A model generated the notes under the pieces. The model was not told the DNA's origin and did no database searches. It saw only the letters and a program-made list of their open reading frames with translations. The position numbers and the translations under genes are program-made. A stretch of DNA of 64,000 nucleotides from Rotaria socialis (taxonomy: Eukaryota; Rotifera; Eurotatoria; Philodinida; Philodinidae): NCBI GenBank assembly GCA_905331475.1, contig CAJNYU010001329.1, positions 1 to 64,000 on the forward strand. The letters run 5' to 3'. Shown here piece by piece: positions 1 through 13,400 of the stretch (the first letter of the stretch is position 1; each line of letters opens with the position of its first letter).

Positions 1-280
1 AATTGGATTTTGGGATTATCTCGAACGATTAATTCCGCTATATTCTTGGTACCAGATAATCCCGAATCACGTCAGATCTGGCGAGATCCGGACATCGGAT
101 CCGATAGGTTCTGGCTACACGAGTCCGGTCGGAATGGATGGAATCCGGTAACCGAATATGAAAGAAAAATGACGAATATGATCGGATTCTGGCGGAAACG
201 TCCCGACGGGATCCGATGACCGGGTATGAACGGATTTAAAAGCCGTCCGACAAGATCCGACGGACCGCGATTCTCCTGGG
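1..280. mobile_element. Right-hand part of an inverted-repeat DNA element (copy 1, cut by the window edge)
   Basis: The stretch is much richer in G+C than its surroundings and is packed with variants of TCGGATCCG/ATCCGATAGG. It stops abruptly at CCTGGG (275-280), after which the sequence becomes AT-rich. The reverse complement of its end begins CCCAGGAGAAT, the same 11 bases that begin the complete element at 41594-41943. It carries no credible protein: the open frames here are by-products of the repeats. Non-autonomous (MITE-like) element is inferred from size and terminal repeats. Confidence 0.6.
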
Positions 281-929
281 ATATGCATTCTATCTATCTA
301 TTTATTATTCATCGCTCGCTTGATAAAGACAATTTGAAATGCCTAGCGTTTATTATCCATATTCAATTCAATATAAAGTTCCTTTTTCCCCTACTCTTAA
401 CTAATTTTTCTTCGCTTAAATTCTTTATCTCCGTTTTCTTCTTTTTCTTATACTATTTATAATATTTCCTTCTTGTTGATTTCAATAATAATAAAAAATT
501 TAAATCCTTTCTGTGTTTTCCTTCTTCAATATACAAATATTATTTAAATTATATCTACTTATATATGAAAAAACAGTTCGTGTTGACTTGCACAATTATA
601 AAGAAAAAAAAACATTTTTCGGTTGCAACAAATCTAAGGAAGCCTTAAGTAAACTAATAATTGATGGTGTAAAAGCTGACTTGTATGTATAGTGAATATC
701 TGGAGATTAGCGACATCTATTTATTGAAGTAAAAATGCTAGAAAATTATCTTTCAATTGAAATTTAGTAGGTAATAAATTACAAATAATTCATTTTTTGA
801 TTTTATTCTTTGCCCTTCATTCTATTCGTTAAATATCGTTTATCACATTTGATCCAATATCCTGTTATTTTTTCTTGCTCCGTTATCGAACAAAAATTTT
901 GTCAAGCATTTTGTGAAATCTATTGATCA
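281..929. other. AT-rich spacer upstream of exportin-7
   Basis: No coding signal seen. It should contain the promoter and 5' UTR of the exportin-7 gene. A pyrimidine-rich run ending in AAG (about 905) could serve as a splice acceptor before the ATG at 930. No clear TATA box was recognised. Confidence 0.4.
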
Positions 930-3900
930 ATGGATGCTCTTGAAATAGAACATTTATGTAGTCAACTATATAGTGGTAGTGGCAATAATGATCAAATACG
1001 TACAGTTTCTCAACGTCTTGAAAACTTTGTTAATCAAGCAAATTGCTTATCTCAATGTCGTTTATTACTTGATCGAGCTCTAACTCCCTATACTCAATTT
1101 TTTGGTGCTACAACATTAATTAAATATTTTAATTCAATATCAAATCAATCATTAGTTTCATTTACTGAACGTTATGAATTGCGTACTTACATCCTTGAAT
1201 ATTTATATAAACGTAATAGTTCATTAGCTCCATTTGTATTAGCGGAATTAGTGAAATTATATGCACGTTTAACAAAACATTCTTGGTTCGATTTAAATCC
1301 AAACATAAATACTGAAAATTATCCATTCCAAACATTTACAGATGATTTACTTAAATTTCAAATTGATCCAAGTCATTTTTCAGTTGCTCTACAAATCTTA
1401 GTAGCCGTTCTAACAGAAATGAGTGTACCCAATGATGAAGAAATAACAGCACGAGCATTTACTAAACATCGAAAAATTTGCATATCATTTCGAGATATAA
1501 AATTAATTGATATCTATTCATTTGCTGGGCAATATCTACGTGATGTTATTGTAAATCAAAAGAAATCACTGGGATTGTCGATCGATTTTAGTGAATATCC
1601 AAAAACAATTCATAGTGTTCAATTACAACCGGATTATTATATTGTTGTGGAAAAACTACTTTCATTAGGTTTAGGATGTCTAACATATGATTTTCTCGGT
1701 AAATATACATGACGCAATTGTGAAGAAAGTTGAAATATAAACTCCAGAATATTTTCTAATGAAAAAAATCGAATAATTATAATATTAATATAGCTAAAGA
1801 TTGGTTTTGTAAACATTTAGTCGAGTTTTTTATCTGAAGAGTTCTCATTAAAGCTCAACGGCATAAAGAATTCATTTCTATTTTTAGGTACTGGCTCAAC
1901 TATTCACGATGTTGATATATCTGATGAACATCAAACATTACAAGTTCCTCTTGCATGGCACGATCTTATTGTCGACGGAAGTTTTTATCAATTATGCTTT
2001 TCATATTATTTTCTTTTTTCCAATACAACACTGGTTCCACTAGCATTATCTTGTCTTGTTCAATTATCCAGTGTACGAAGATCATTATTAAACGGGAATG
2101 AACGTCTCAGCGTCCTAAATATAATCACATACGGTAAGAATCTTTAACTTGTTGATTTATTCGGCAGTAAATCTTGAGGGTGTCGAAGGGATTTTTCAGT
2201 AGAGTTTCCTGACTACATATGTATTTTATCAACAGAGAATACAATAGCATACTTGAATTTGTTGTCTAGTATGGAGCGGAGAGTAGATTCTATCGGATTC
2301 GAACCTAAACTCAGAATCGTACCCAGTAAACTCTAGGGGAGGAACGGCCGCGCCCCCAAAAAGGTAAAAAATTAGTCTAGTTATTTTTGTCGTTATAATA
2401 TATAAATTATTGATTCGTGTGTTTTTGTAAAAATAGGTATTCGATTAATAATTGAACAACCTGGCGGTCTTCTAACCGATGAAAAATCGCTGCATGAATT
2501 CTGTCGTTTAATTGGCCGTTTAAAATCCAATGCACAATTACATGAATTAATACGTATTGATAATTATCCATTATTTACTGAAAGATTATTTCGTTTTACG
2601 ATTGATCATTTATTAAGTGTTCATCATCATCGTTCGTATCATTTATCACCGAATACTCTTCATTATATATTATCTTATTGGTCGAAAATATGTGCATATT
2701 TATCGCATATATCAAAATTATCCGACTCAGACGAGTCCTCTACGCCGCATTTACTTGATATTTATGTTCCACAAATAGTATGTTATTATATTCAATCACG
2801 TTTAGATGCAATTAATACTGATGATGGTCTTTATGTTGAGTTATTTGAAAACGATCAAACTGTATTACAACAACAATTAGAAATGATTAGTGTCATGTCT
2901 AGATTAGATTATAGTAAAATATGTGCACTCCTATGTAATTATTTTGACGACATTGCTCAACAGTATCAACAAGTAAAATAGAAAACTCTCTGTCTTACGA
3001 TTAATAGATTGATTTATTTAGAGCAATAATTCGGACACAATCGAACGACGTTTTACATTCCTCATCTATGTTCTTGGATGTGTTATTGGTTCACGTGGCA
3101 TAACATTATCATCATTGTCAATATCGAGTGATGATCAAGATTTATTTGATGGTGAATTAGTTGTACGTGTATTACAATTAATGACGTATATACAACAGAA
3201 AACATCGGGAGAAAATAACCAAAAACCTATTAATACAGCAATAACAACATCGGCAGATAAAATAAATTCCGCGCCTTATTCTGAAAGATTAGAATTAGCT
3301 ATTCTCTTTTTTTTCGAGCAATTTCGTCGACAATATATTGGTGATTATGGACGATCGAATAAAATCTATCAAGTGCTATTTAAACATCTCGGTAATAAAC
3401 TTTAAAAAACAAGAAATTCTAATAGGAGTCACTTTGACATTCAGAGAAACCTATTCTCGAGAGACTATTGATACAACACAGATGTTCTCTTCGTAGAAAT
3501 CTCTGGTGGTAAAAAAAATTCTGTGCTTTTTCTTTTATGCAGAATATCGAATAGCACTGGATCACACTCTTTCAATAACGAAATTCGATAGTCAATACAA
3601 TACCTTGATGCAGAAGTTATGGTAACCTTGAAGTTTACTATTGCAGCATTCCTGTTTACATTTTGTATGTTTATTTATTTTAAATAAAAAAAGAAGTTCG
3701 AAAAGCCGAGTAGTCTATACAAGTAAATTTCAAGGTTTTTTTTCTCATCAATTCATGATTTGATGCGAAAAATCCTCAGTGACGAATAACCAATCAAAAT
3801 TTCTATATTTAAGAAAAATGTGAATCCGATCATTTAACCCTAGGAAAAGTTGATCTCATGAAAGAAAGCATTTTTCTTATTTAGGTATTGCTGATGAAGA

Positions 3901-6900
3901 ACAATTGTTATCAATCTTTGTTAAAAAGCTTTTCACTAATTTACAATATTCGATAATAACAGATAAATTAATTGAACGAACTGTGGGATGTTTTAATGAT
4001 CTTACTCATGGATATCAAAGTGTTCGTAAATTAGTCAAACTTGATCCGATACAATACTTTATAAATAATCATACACAAGATCTTTTTCCATTTCTTCATC
4101 CAACATCAACATTAAATCATCCTCAAAACAGTAATTTAACTGTTAGTAGTTGGTCGTGTTTACGAACAACATTTTATTCGGCTGTTGGACGTATGTTAGT
4201 CTATGAATTTCGTTACGACGATGATGATGATGACGATCGCATAGAAGCGTTTATGTCACCGTTTACAAATCATTGTACAAGATTAGTTCAAATATTCAAA
4301 GAATTTCCAGATTTTTCATCATTGAATCCTGGACAATTTGCAGCAATGATACAATTTAAGTACGAAAGTCAAAAGAAAATTCCATCATTTCTGATAAGGA
4401 TTCGTTGCGGAACTCGATTGTGTGTTGAAGTATGAAAGAGACGCAATGAGTCCTATTGAGGATTTTTTGAATAAGCGAGTCGTTTTTCGAAAAAGTCTGT
4501 TAAGATATTTAATACGTAGGAAGTATTTGATGACATTGAATTCTCCGATGAACAAGTGCTTGACTAGCTTACTATAGAGTTTTCATAGAATCTGCTTACC
4601 ATTAAGTTGAAGAGTGTACAGAAATTTAGATTTTGTCAACAAACAAGGCGGTGCCAGTAAAAATCTCCTATGTATCTTTTCGATGTTCCTGCAGGTTACT
4701 GCAAGGCTGAAAAGTTATGCGATTTTGAAGTACCTGAAAACATAAGAATTGACCATTTTTTCCCGATCACGGTAGCTCCTGTGTTCCCGGAAAAAGATTA
4801 TGTAAATCGTTTTGACATTTTCTACATCGATTTTCATACTATTTTAGTCCAACGTCAGCATCATTGGACGAAATTCAATCGCTAATTATTGGTATTGCTC
4901 GTGATCTTCGTGGCTTATGTAGCTCACTATTATCTAAACAAGCATATAACTCATTTTTCAATTGGTTATATCCGTCGTATTTACCATTATTTCTCAAAGC
5001 TGCCTATGTATTCTACGATCGGAAAGATGTTTATAATCCTATATTAAAGTTTTTTCATGAATTAACATCAAATCGTCAGGAACGTTTAGGTTTTGATTCA
5101 ACAAAACCAAGCGCTTATTTATTATTTCGTGAAACATCTAATTTACTTTATATATTTCAAACGAAAACACTTTTACATGTTAATACAACAATACCAGAAA
5201 CTGATGGAAATTTATTTTATAAATCAAAACTGAAACCAATTATAACTTGTCTAGAAATTCTTCAAACATGTTTAATGGGTAAGAAATCAAAAACAAAATG
5301 TCGATTCCAGTCTCATTCACGGCGTATTATTCGTAGGGCACATGGAATGATTAGAAAAAGAAAACTGGAGGACGTAGAAAATATCTACTGTCTAGTTTTA
5401 GGAGCATGAGAAGAGAAAGGAAATAAAGTTTGAATGAGTTTATATTTGTTCGACTGATCTTGGTTAGCCGTAAAAGGAACTGAGAGATATTTTTCCTATG
5501 AAACCGTCCTATTATAAATAAAGATATGATCGATAGTGTCGGAATATCTGTCAATTCATTTCTGAATCCTGATCGTTTCACTCAACAAAAAATTCGTAGA
5601 TGACTACTGAGCTGAATGAAAACGCGATCGTTATTTTCCTAATTAATATCGGCCTCGTGGCATACTGTGATTGTTGTTTGTGTAAAACACACATCGCTTA
5701 GGGCTATGACATCAAGGAATATAATGCGAAATTGAATCTTTGAGCACGTCGAAACAAATATTTTCATCTTTTTTTTTTATAGGTAACTATGTTAATTTTG
5801 GCGTATTTCAACTGTATTCTGATCCATGCTTTGATAATTTTTTACAAGTATTTATTTCAATATTAACAACAGTTAAAAAGAGTCATCTATTTTCATATCC
5901 AAAATTAACGTTAGCTTACTTTTCACTAATTGAAACATTCGCGACTGTAAAAATTGATTATCTAGCTAACTTATCTGGACCATTGTTTGGTTATATACTT
6001 GAGACAATCAGCGAAGGGCTTTTATCACATGAACAAACGATACAAAATGCATGTTGTGTTTATTTGGATACATTCCTAACATATGTTTTTCGATCGGCTA
6101 AAAAACATATTGCATCTGCTAATCTAATGACTAACGTTCAGGAATACGAAGGTTTATTTCGACAAATACTTGTTAATTTACTCAATGGAATTATATATTC
6201 AGAATGCAAGTAAGTTATTATAAAATCTAGAGAAGATATTTTGCGATGTAAGAAACGACATCTATTGAGCTACGCACCGAGAGAAGTTTAAGAATATTTT
6301 CAGAAAAGACAGAGATATCGGAAAGAATTGAATAGCATTACGAAGATCGGTATGACGCCTAGCCTATATTAAATTAGCTAAAACTTAATAATTCGAGCAA
6401 GTCTTGCTTAGATGAAGATAAAAATCGATAATTCTACGTACAAACGCCTTAACTCTCATTAAATCATTTTTTATGTGTCGTAACTTTAACACACGAGCAA
6501 ATCCAATTGAGCTTGATCTAAATGGAAATCTCCGCTCAAATAATGCCTCCTATAAAAACTTACAATCATTTGAATTGAAATGCTTATTGAGATAATATTT
6601 TCCTAAACTCTTCACATGAATTTCTATCGAGGCTAAAATTGCGCTCGTGTCTCGTCAAAAAATTCTCGATTAGATGCGTAACAACAAGGCCTCTAACAAC
6701 AATCGTATGGATGTTGACACTTGAGATAAATTATAAGAATTTTCTTATTTTTGAAGAACCACATCGCTCATGTTAAAACTTACTCTGAACAAAAATCTAA
6801 ATTTGATTTTTGTCTCTTTTTCTAGAAATATCTATACTGTATCAAAGCCTCTTCTTGGTCTTATATTATTAAATGAAAATAATTTTTTTACTGAAATAAA

Positions 6901-7204
6901 ACAACAATTATTATATGGTCACACTCAGGCTAAACAAGCTATCTTATCCACAGCATTAGATAATTTAATGAGAGGTATCGATCGTACATTGAAAGAATCT
7001 AATAAAGAAAATTTCACTCAAAATATAACACAATTTCGAAGTGATATACAAGAGTCATTAAATGTTAATAATACAGAATTATCATCGATACCTGTATCAT
7101 CATCGTCAACTCTACCTACCAATGTTCCAGTTACAATTGCCATTTCAAACTTGATACCATCATCTTCGACTACAGCACCTGTTGAAGAGTTAATGACCCT
7201 GTGA
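930..7204 (+). CDS. XPO7: Exportin-7 (RanBP16-type nuclear transport receptor), 8 exons
   Basis: Exons 930-1698, 1888-2133, 2437-2972, 3022-3391, 3885-4359, 4848-5278, 5783-6209 and 6826-7204 join in frame to 1210 aa, somewhat longer than vertebrate exportin-7 (about 1090 aa). The family is an importin-beta-type HEAT-repeat receptor that binds RanGTP in the nucleus and carries proteins with folded, basic recognition surfaces through the pore. Family hallmarks along the chain include LYARLTK and SFRDIKLIDI in exon 1, EFCRLIGRLKSN in exon 3, DGELVVRVLQLM in exon 4, SVRKLVKLDPIQ in exon 5, ARDLRG and WLYPSYLP in exon 6, YVNFGVFQLY and ISEGL in exon 7, and SKPLLGLILLNE in exon 8. All introns are GT-AG; intron 3 is only 49 bp, others reach 616 bp. 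Oddities are a seven-residue Asp run in exon 5 and a Ser/Thr-rich tail. The ATG at 930 matches the family N-terminus. Exon 5's donor (GTACGA) is the weakest border. Confidence 0.94.
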
Positions 7205-8173
7205 TGATTTTTTTCTTTTTTGTAATTTCATTTTGTTTTGTTCATATACATATTTTTTATAAACATTTATCATATCACACGAGAAATTAAATAGAAATTA
7301 TATTGATCTTTTTAAATTGTGTCTTCATTTTTTTTCTTTTTCACTGTTGCTATTTTCAAGATGTATTCAATTCAACACGATTCAAATAATTCATCGTACG
7401 AAACGATGAATTGCATACGACAACAGCAACAATTTATATTTAATAACCGTCAAATGATTAAAACAAAACAATATTATTTTTGGTCAACGAAATTTTATGA
7501 TAACAGGAATAAACCGAGAGATATTTTGCCTGTTTATCAAACGTCGTGTACTTTTCAAAAGTCTAGAAACGGTGAGAAAAGAATGAATATATCAATTTTT
7601 TGCGTGGGTTATATCGTATTTCTTTTCGAAAAGCAAACATAAGAAATACAGATTACTAAGTATCGACGAGGCGGCCAAACAACATTCATAAAAGGCAAAT
7701 AAAAATTTAATTAAATCCACTAAATATCATGATTATATCTAAGTGTTGCCTTATTTTCATAGAACATAAAAAATCTGCTGGCATAATTTCTATGGGTCTA
7801 AAAAAAGAAGCCTACTGTAACGACTGTTGTTAGTGACAAGTAGATAACTTTTTTCTATATCCTTTTTCATCGACACTCTCGAAGTTTAATCATTAAGTAG
7901 TTCATAAATGACTAGAAGATGATAAAATATATGCTGGAACGCCAAACAATAGCAATCAAACAAGCGTAGGAAAGTCATGCAAAGAAATCTAAATCAATTC
8001 TAATTTTCTCCCTTTTCTTTTGAATAAGATAATACACCTAATGATTATTGCTGTCAGGTTTCAGACTATTCGTCAGTGTCCTGCAGTTAAACTCTATTTG
8101 TACACAGTTCCTTGAACAGCTACATCTCCAGGCGTTTATTGTCGTAGAAATGAATGTAGATGAGAACAGAACC
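7205..8173. other. Intergenic, 3' of exportin-7
   Basis: No gene recognised. An ATTAAA at about 7286 is a possible poly(A) signal for exportin-7. A 107-codon open frame at 7319-7642 has neither family resemblance nor splice context and looks like chance. Confidence 0.4.
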
Positions 8174-8790
8174 TTTTGTGTACTCAAAAAGTGAGTACAC
8201 TTTAGAATCGGTCAGTGTTTCCGTACGTCCGTAGGCATGATAACTTTTGAAAGCCTCATCCAATTATTATGAAATTTTGTACACAGAATGATCTCATCAA
8301 TATCTCGGCCGAGTTCGAAGATGAGAAGGATCCGTCAAGTAATGGCTGAGTTATCAAAAAAATTGCCACTTTTGACGAGACCATCCCTGAGGAGGGATAC
8401 AGGGATTTTTTCAAAAAAAATATTTTTCTCAAAATTATTCACAATATATATATATAAATTGACTCAGTTTTTAACGCTGATTCTCAATCTGATATTAATT
8501 TTGAACCAAATCGTTGTTTTCCAACGAAACATTGCCTGAAAAAGGTCTCAAAATGCACAAAAACTGCATCGAGAAACCAAATTGCCTAGATATGTCTCAG
8601 ATGACCAGTAGTTTTGGGGTTTTCCAAATGCCTGGTTTTGTAGCTAATCAAAAGGACTATCGAAAGGTAAAAAGCCGAACTCGATAGCTATTAATATTGG
8701 TGATTGATCACCTTTTGAAGTACACATAACACTCGGATTTAAATCTGAGGTTTTCGCATTTTTTTTATAGATGCTAATACCCTCAGTATA
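8174..8790. repeat. Dispersed repeat, copy A (longer copy)
   Basis: The sequence from 8174 matches 62451 onward in the same orientation, about 80% by eye over some 230 bp. It begins with a perfect 8-bp inverted repeat, TGTACTCA-N5-TGAGTACA (8179-8199). A second conserved block (8719-8759, starting AGTACACATAACA) pairs with 62751-62790. Between the blocks copy A is about 250 bp longer than copy B. No transposase frame is visible, so this is probably a non-autonomous element; its true ends and target duplication could not be fixed. Confidence 0.65.
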
Positions 8791-8863
8791 GCTCAGTTTA
8801 AAAAAAAAGAATCTTTTTAATGATATGAATACTAAATCTTTTAGAGGATGCAAGTGGTATGTT

Positions 8864-9049
8864 TCAGCGTTCATCTTTGATATCATTTTGTGTGCCCGAT
8901 GTATACTCCTCGGGATCCGATGGTAAATATTCACCGCCGCCTTCATCATCAAATTTACCTCCGCCACCGTCAGAATGGCTTCCGTAAATAGATTTACAAT
9001 ATAAATCAGTCAGATATATTTTTTGTTTCTCTTCTATTTCACTTCCAAG
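8864..9049 (-). pseudogene. Possible coding remnant or terminal exon, unidentified
   Basis: On the minus strand a frame stays open for 61 codons between stops, with a composition unlike the surrounding AT-rich DNA: a Lys/Glu-rich start (EIEEKQKIYLTDLYCKSIYG), a Gly run (HSDGGGGKFDDEGGGEYLP), then SDPEEYTSG and a Lys/Asp/Glu end. There is no start Met, and no companion exon was found upstream. It could be the last exon of an unseen gene, or a broken gene piece. Function not recognised. Confidence 0.25.
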
Positions 9050-10454
9050 TCAAAATAGAGAATAGTCATTTATATACGTATGACCGACAGTTATTTACTC
9101 TGTTTTTCGCATTGTTTTTTGTTTATGTTTTTGTTCTATTCGATTATTTTCACGTTTATTAATGTTATTTACATGAACTAATGTAATACATTTATATGTA
9201 TATGTGTGAATTTATTCGTATTTGCAAAGACATAATATATATTGAAAATAAATGAACAAGAAATTATAAAAGTATCAATCGAAATTGAACTTTCAATGCT
9301 TTTCTTTTTCTACTAGAGACAATTTAAATGTTTTTGAGTAGTGCTACTAAAGAGCCCTGGAAACGTCTTTCTTTGTTAATCAAAATGAACAAAACATTTC
9401 CCTAATAACTTATTTCTTCTGTATTAAACAATAGAATTTTATTATAGAAAAAAAAAAGAAAAGAAAGACCATTATTCAAGTAATGCTATATTTTCAGTGT
9501 CGGATAAAATAATAATAGATATTTTAAGATTACATTAATCTTATCAATTCATGATATATTCCCTCATGAGGATCCGTTTTCCAACGTTACCTACAAGTTT
9601 TCTTCTGAGAATAGCACTAAAATAAATATCCGCCGTTCGATGTGTGTTCATTTTAGTCCTCGTGCGTGTGTCAATAGCAAGCTTAAATATAAGATTATGT
9701 TGAGTTCCTCTGAGACTGGTCGATCTATGATGACTACGAGAGAAAATATCGAGAAGCCAAAGCTGAAATAAAGCTTTTAAACAGATAACTTTTATAGGAA
9801 TAATATCATTGAGTTATCTTATAAATATTTTTTCATTGGAGTAATTATAAAATTCTACCAAGATAATAAATTAAAGGCAAGTCTACATAGTTTGTAGAAC
9901 GATTATTTTAGGTCATACAGAAACTTTCAATGTCTAATAATGATTTTAAAGTTTAAGGTTGCTAAAACAAAGTGCTTGCGTCGAGAGCTCATTCACGAAG
10001 TTTTACTAAATGAAAACTTCTTTCCGTAGATTGACAAGAGGGCCGTATTGTTTTAAATATGTTGAAAGCATTGCCTTGTTTGTTTCTCGTCTATTAAATA
10101 CATGAAACTGACAGATAGTTCAGTTTTGTTTTTCCATTAAAATAATTTACAAACACCTTTACAAATCTTTACATTTGTGATGTGCCGTGAATAATTTGAG
10201 CCTTTAGCTATTTTTATGCACCGATAGTTTTAATGTTTCTGATACTAGTTATTTTTTGTTGTTGTGCTTACTTACCTTTATTTAACGGTACATTCTTAAT
10301 GATAAGTTCAGTGCTGAGGATATTTCTTTTGTTTTTCGAATGAACGTTAAATCTCAAAGAAACACAAAAGTTTATTATTTTTCTTTATTTATTGTATACA
10401 TCAAAATAAAAGTAAAAAAAAATTGAACGCAAATGATCATTCGTTATAATTATG
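9050..10454. other. Intergenic, 3' of the STPG2-like gene
   Basis: AT-rich with no coding signal. TTTATT at 10384-10393 (AATAAATAAA on the minus strand) is a likely poly(A) signal for the STPG2-like gene, 60-70 nt past its stop. Confidence 0.45.
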
Positions 10455-13400
10455 TCAACTGTGAACAGCTACTTCTCCAATACCATCTGTACCGCTGTTT
10501 GGTTGAGTAATTGATGCAGAATTTAAGGCTGCAGCTGCTAATTTTTCCTCACGCAAGGCACGATTCTGTAGTTTGGTTAAAATAGGATTGTTTAATGTTG
10601 AATTAAATGTGCCACGAAGAACAGTGTCTTGCATGAGTGGTGATAACTAGAGAACAAAGGAAAAACAAATGAAATAGATAAAAATACTAAAATTTATGGA
10701 TTTTACTTCGTAATCAGCAGGACCTGGTACTTTAGAAATTTCATGACGAAAACGACTATCTCGAACAGGTGCAGCACCTCGTGCCCGTTCATTTATAAAT
10801 CCATCGTAAGCACCAGGACCAGGTGTATCAATTGATAAGTCACCAGCAAATGTTCGTTTAGCGGCACTTAAAAATTGTCCATGTCGTTTACGAGCATGTT
10901 TCGAACGGGGTGGTTGTCGATGTTGAGATGTAAGGGCTTGATAAGCACGCGATACGTCATAAGCTGTTGGTCCTGGGATATCCTTTGAAACGAAAAAAAA
11001 ACAGTTCTAATGCGAGAAGACGACTTAAGAATATTGAATTTACCTCAACAACAGCGTCTCGTGTTGTACTTGAAACAAAATTCGATGTTGGATGATCAAG
11101 TTTTGCTTTGAATGGCTTAACTTTAATATCATAACTACTTGGACCTAGACGAAAATAAATGGAAAAAATTTATTACTCATGCAAGAAGTGAGACTATGAA
11201 AATACCAGGTGTATTGTATTCATCTTTTCGTGCCATGTTTAATCTTCTTACGGAAGCTATGTTGAACGGTGGTTTTTTTCCACCTTCAACGACTGCTCTG
11301 CGTAAATTTTCATCAGCAAAACCCGGTATACGATATTGGCCAGGACCAGGAGCACTTCTTACTTTATAATCAAGATTAACGAATCTTGCTGATGTTTGAT
11401 TAAATGGATTTCGTTTAAGACTTGTCGGTTTCGATTGACTACCATTAAATGCTGTCATTACTTTATCTGTATAAGTTGCAGGACCAGGTACTGCAGATTT
11501 AATTGCATTAAATCGCTAGGAGAAGAAGAAAAAAACCAAAATAAGAATCTAGATATCGAGAAAATTTACTTCAGTTTGTGAACCAAAACCTGGCCGTTCA
11601 AATTCAAGTCCAATAATATCACCTTTGGGTGGTTCGGGATCGAGCTCACGTTTTATTGAATATTGACCTGGTCCTGGAATACTCTATTTCAATAGGGAAA
11701 TAAAAGGATTTTTATCAAAAAATTGAAATATTTATTGCTATACAAAATTACTTCTTTGGTAGCTGTTTTAAGTAAATTATCAGGATATCGTGCAACTTGT
11801 AATTCCGGTCTTTTATCCCATGTTTTCATGTTAATATGATGAATTTCAAGTTTTACGCCATCATTAAGATCATATTCACCAGGTCCAGGGCCTGTTTTAC
11901 CGGTAAATTCTGTACGTTTGCCAGAATATTTTCCGAAATGAACACCATGATACAATTTCGATGCATCAACTTCTACCTATGGAAATCGAATACAGAGAAA
12001 TTTAGTTTTCACTAGAAACAAAACGAACTGTAGCTGGTGGACTATAAAATGCTGGACCTATAGAAGCATCTCGTTGTGGTGCTTGTTGTGGTACAAGTGT
12101 TCCCATGGCATCTTCTTCGAAGCCGTAGGCTAATTTAGGATCGGGTATCGATGGTGGAAGAGATTTACGATTATATTTAAATGCATTAGGACGTGGTTGC
12201 TAAATTTAAGAAAAAACAAAATAGTAGATGTTGCATTTTTGCTTTTGAAATAAAAACTTGCTTTGACAATATCAGTTATAGTTGAGCGAGCTGATTGAGT
12301 TTTACGTAGTTCATATGCACCAGGCCCTAGAGACGATTTTAGTATTGTTTTGTTTTCTCTGAATAGGTCACCATATCTTTCATACCTGGTGTCTCTTCAG
12401 ATAGTTTATTGTTGAAACGGCTGGCTCGATTAGCTAATGTACTTCCTCCCTATTCAAATATAGTGATATATGATAGCCTAAAGAGTTATTTTTAGTATAG
12501 AAATAAATAATAAAAACATACAATCAGAGAAGCTATCAACAAGAAGTAGCTAAATCATCATATAATTTTTTTTATTACCATCTTCCATTATTCTTTGGTA
12601 TATATGATCTGAATTAATGATAGGAAAGAAAACGATATTAATGTATATATAGATGTTTCTATATAACTAAAGAATTTTATTGATATTAGATTTTAAATTA
12701 AATACGGAATTTGTTTTTTGAATTCGTTATATAAATATTGATTAATATTGCGAAAAATTCTTCATATAATCGTAGAATATCTATTTTTAATCTGTTATTA
12801 ATATTGGGCATGATTTCAAAAATTACAACATTGACAGACGTATGAGCATTCATTCGTCTTTACTAGAAATGCATGTCGAAATAAGTGAGACGTCAAATTT
12901 ATTTAGGACACTTGATAATACAAAAGCGTAACTATATTTAAGTTCACTGTTGCTTATTCTACCAAGTTAAAATATTAAAACAAATATTGTGCAGATATGC
13001 TCGTGAATATCTTTTGCTTCAGCAATTTTTCTACATCTAATAACAATAATTTATTTGTCGTAGGTTCCTTTTTTTTAAAAGAACGTATAGGAATAAATAT
13101 ATCATTTTTTCTTTCTATCTATCTAATTCTCTCTTTTCCTTTCGCTCTTTCGCAAAACGACATAAAAGTCTTAAGCATAACTAACATTCATTCTCTTTTC
13201 ACTTATCTTTTACTGTGAGTACTGTTAACACACATAAAAAAGAAACAAGACTTAGCTCCATCATTCAATAACAATGCTTAAACCAACAATTATCATCTCA
13301 TCAATTATATTGATGCTTGCTACATATATTCATGGAAATCCACGCAATCTACCAGAAAATTCACTTTCGTCAATGGTCACATTTATTAAACCAGCAGCAA

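Noticed and set aside
2281-2345. GGATTCGAACC, resembling the B box of a tRNA gene on the minus strand
   Set aside because: No matching A box, T-stem or acceptor stem could be drawn. The surrounding words resemble the TCGGATC-rich mobile element, and it lies in an exportin-7 intron.
7319-7642. 107-codon open frame after exportin-7
   Set aside because: Phe-rich and AT-driven, with no start context, family pattern or splice partners.
8644-8967. 107-codon minus frame overlapping repeat copy A
   Set aside because: It runs through repeat sequence, and in its upper part a different frame (8864-9049) looks more coding-like. It begins at a non-ATG codon.
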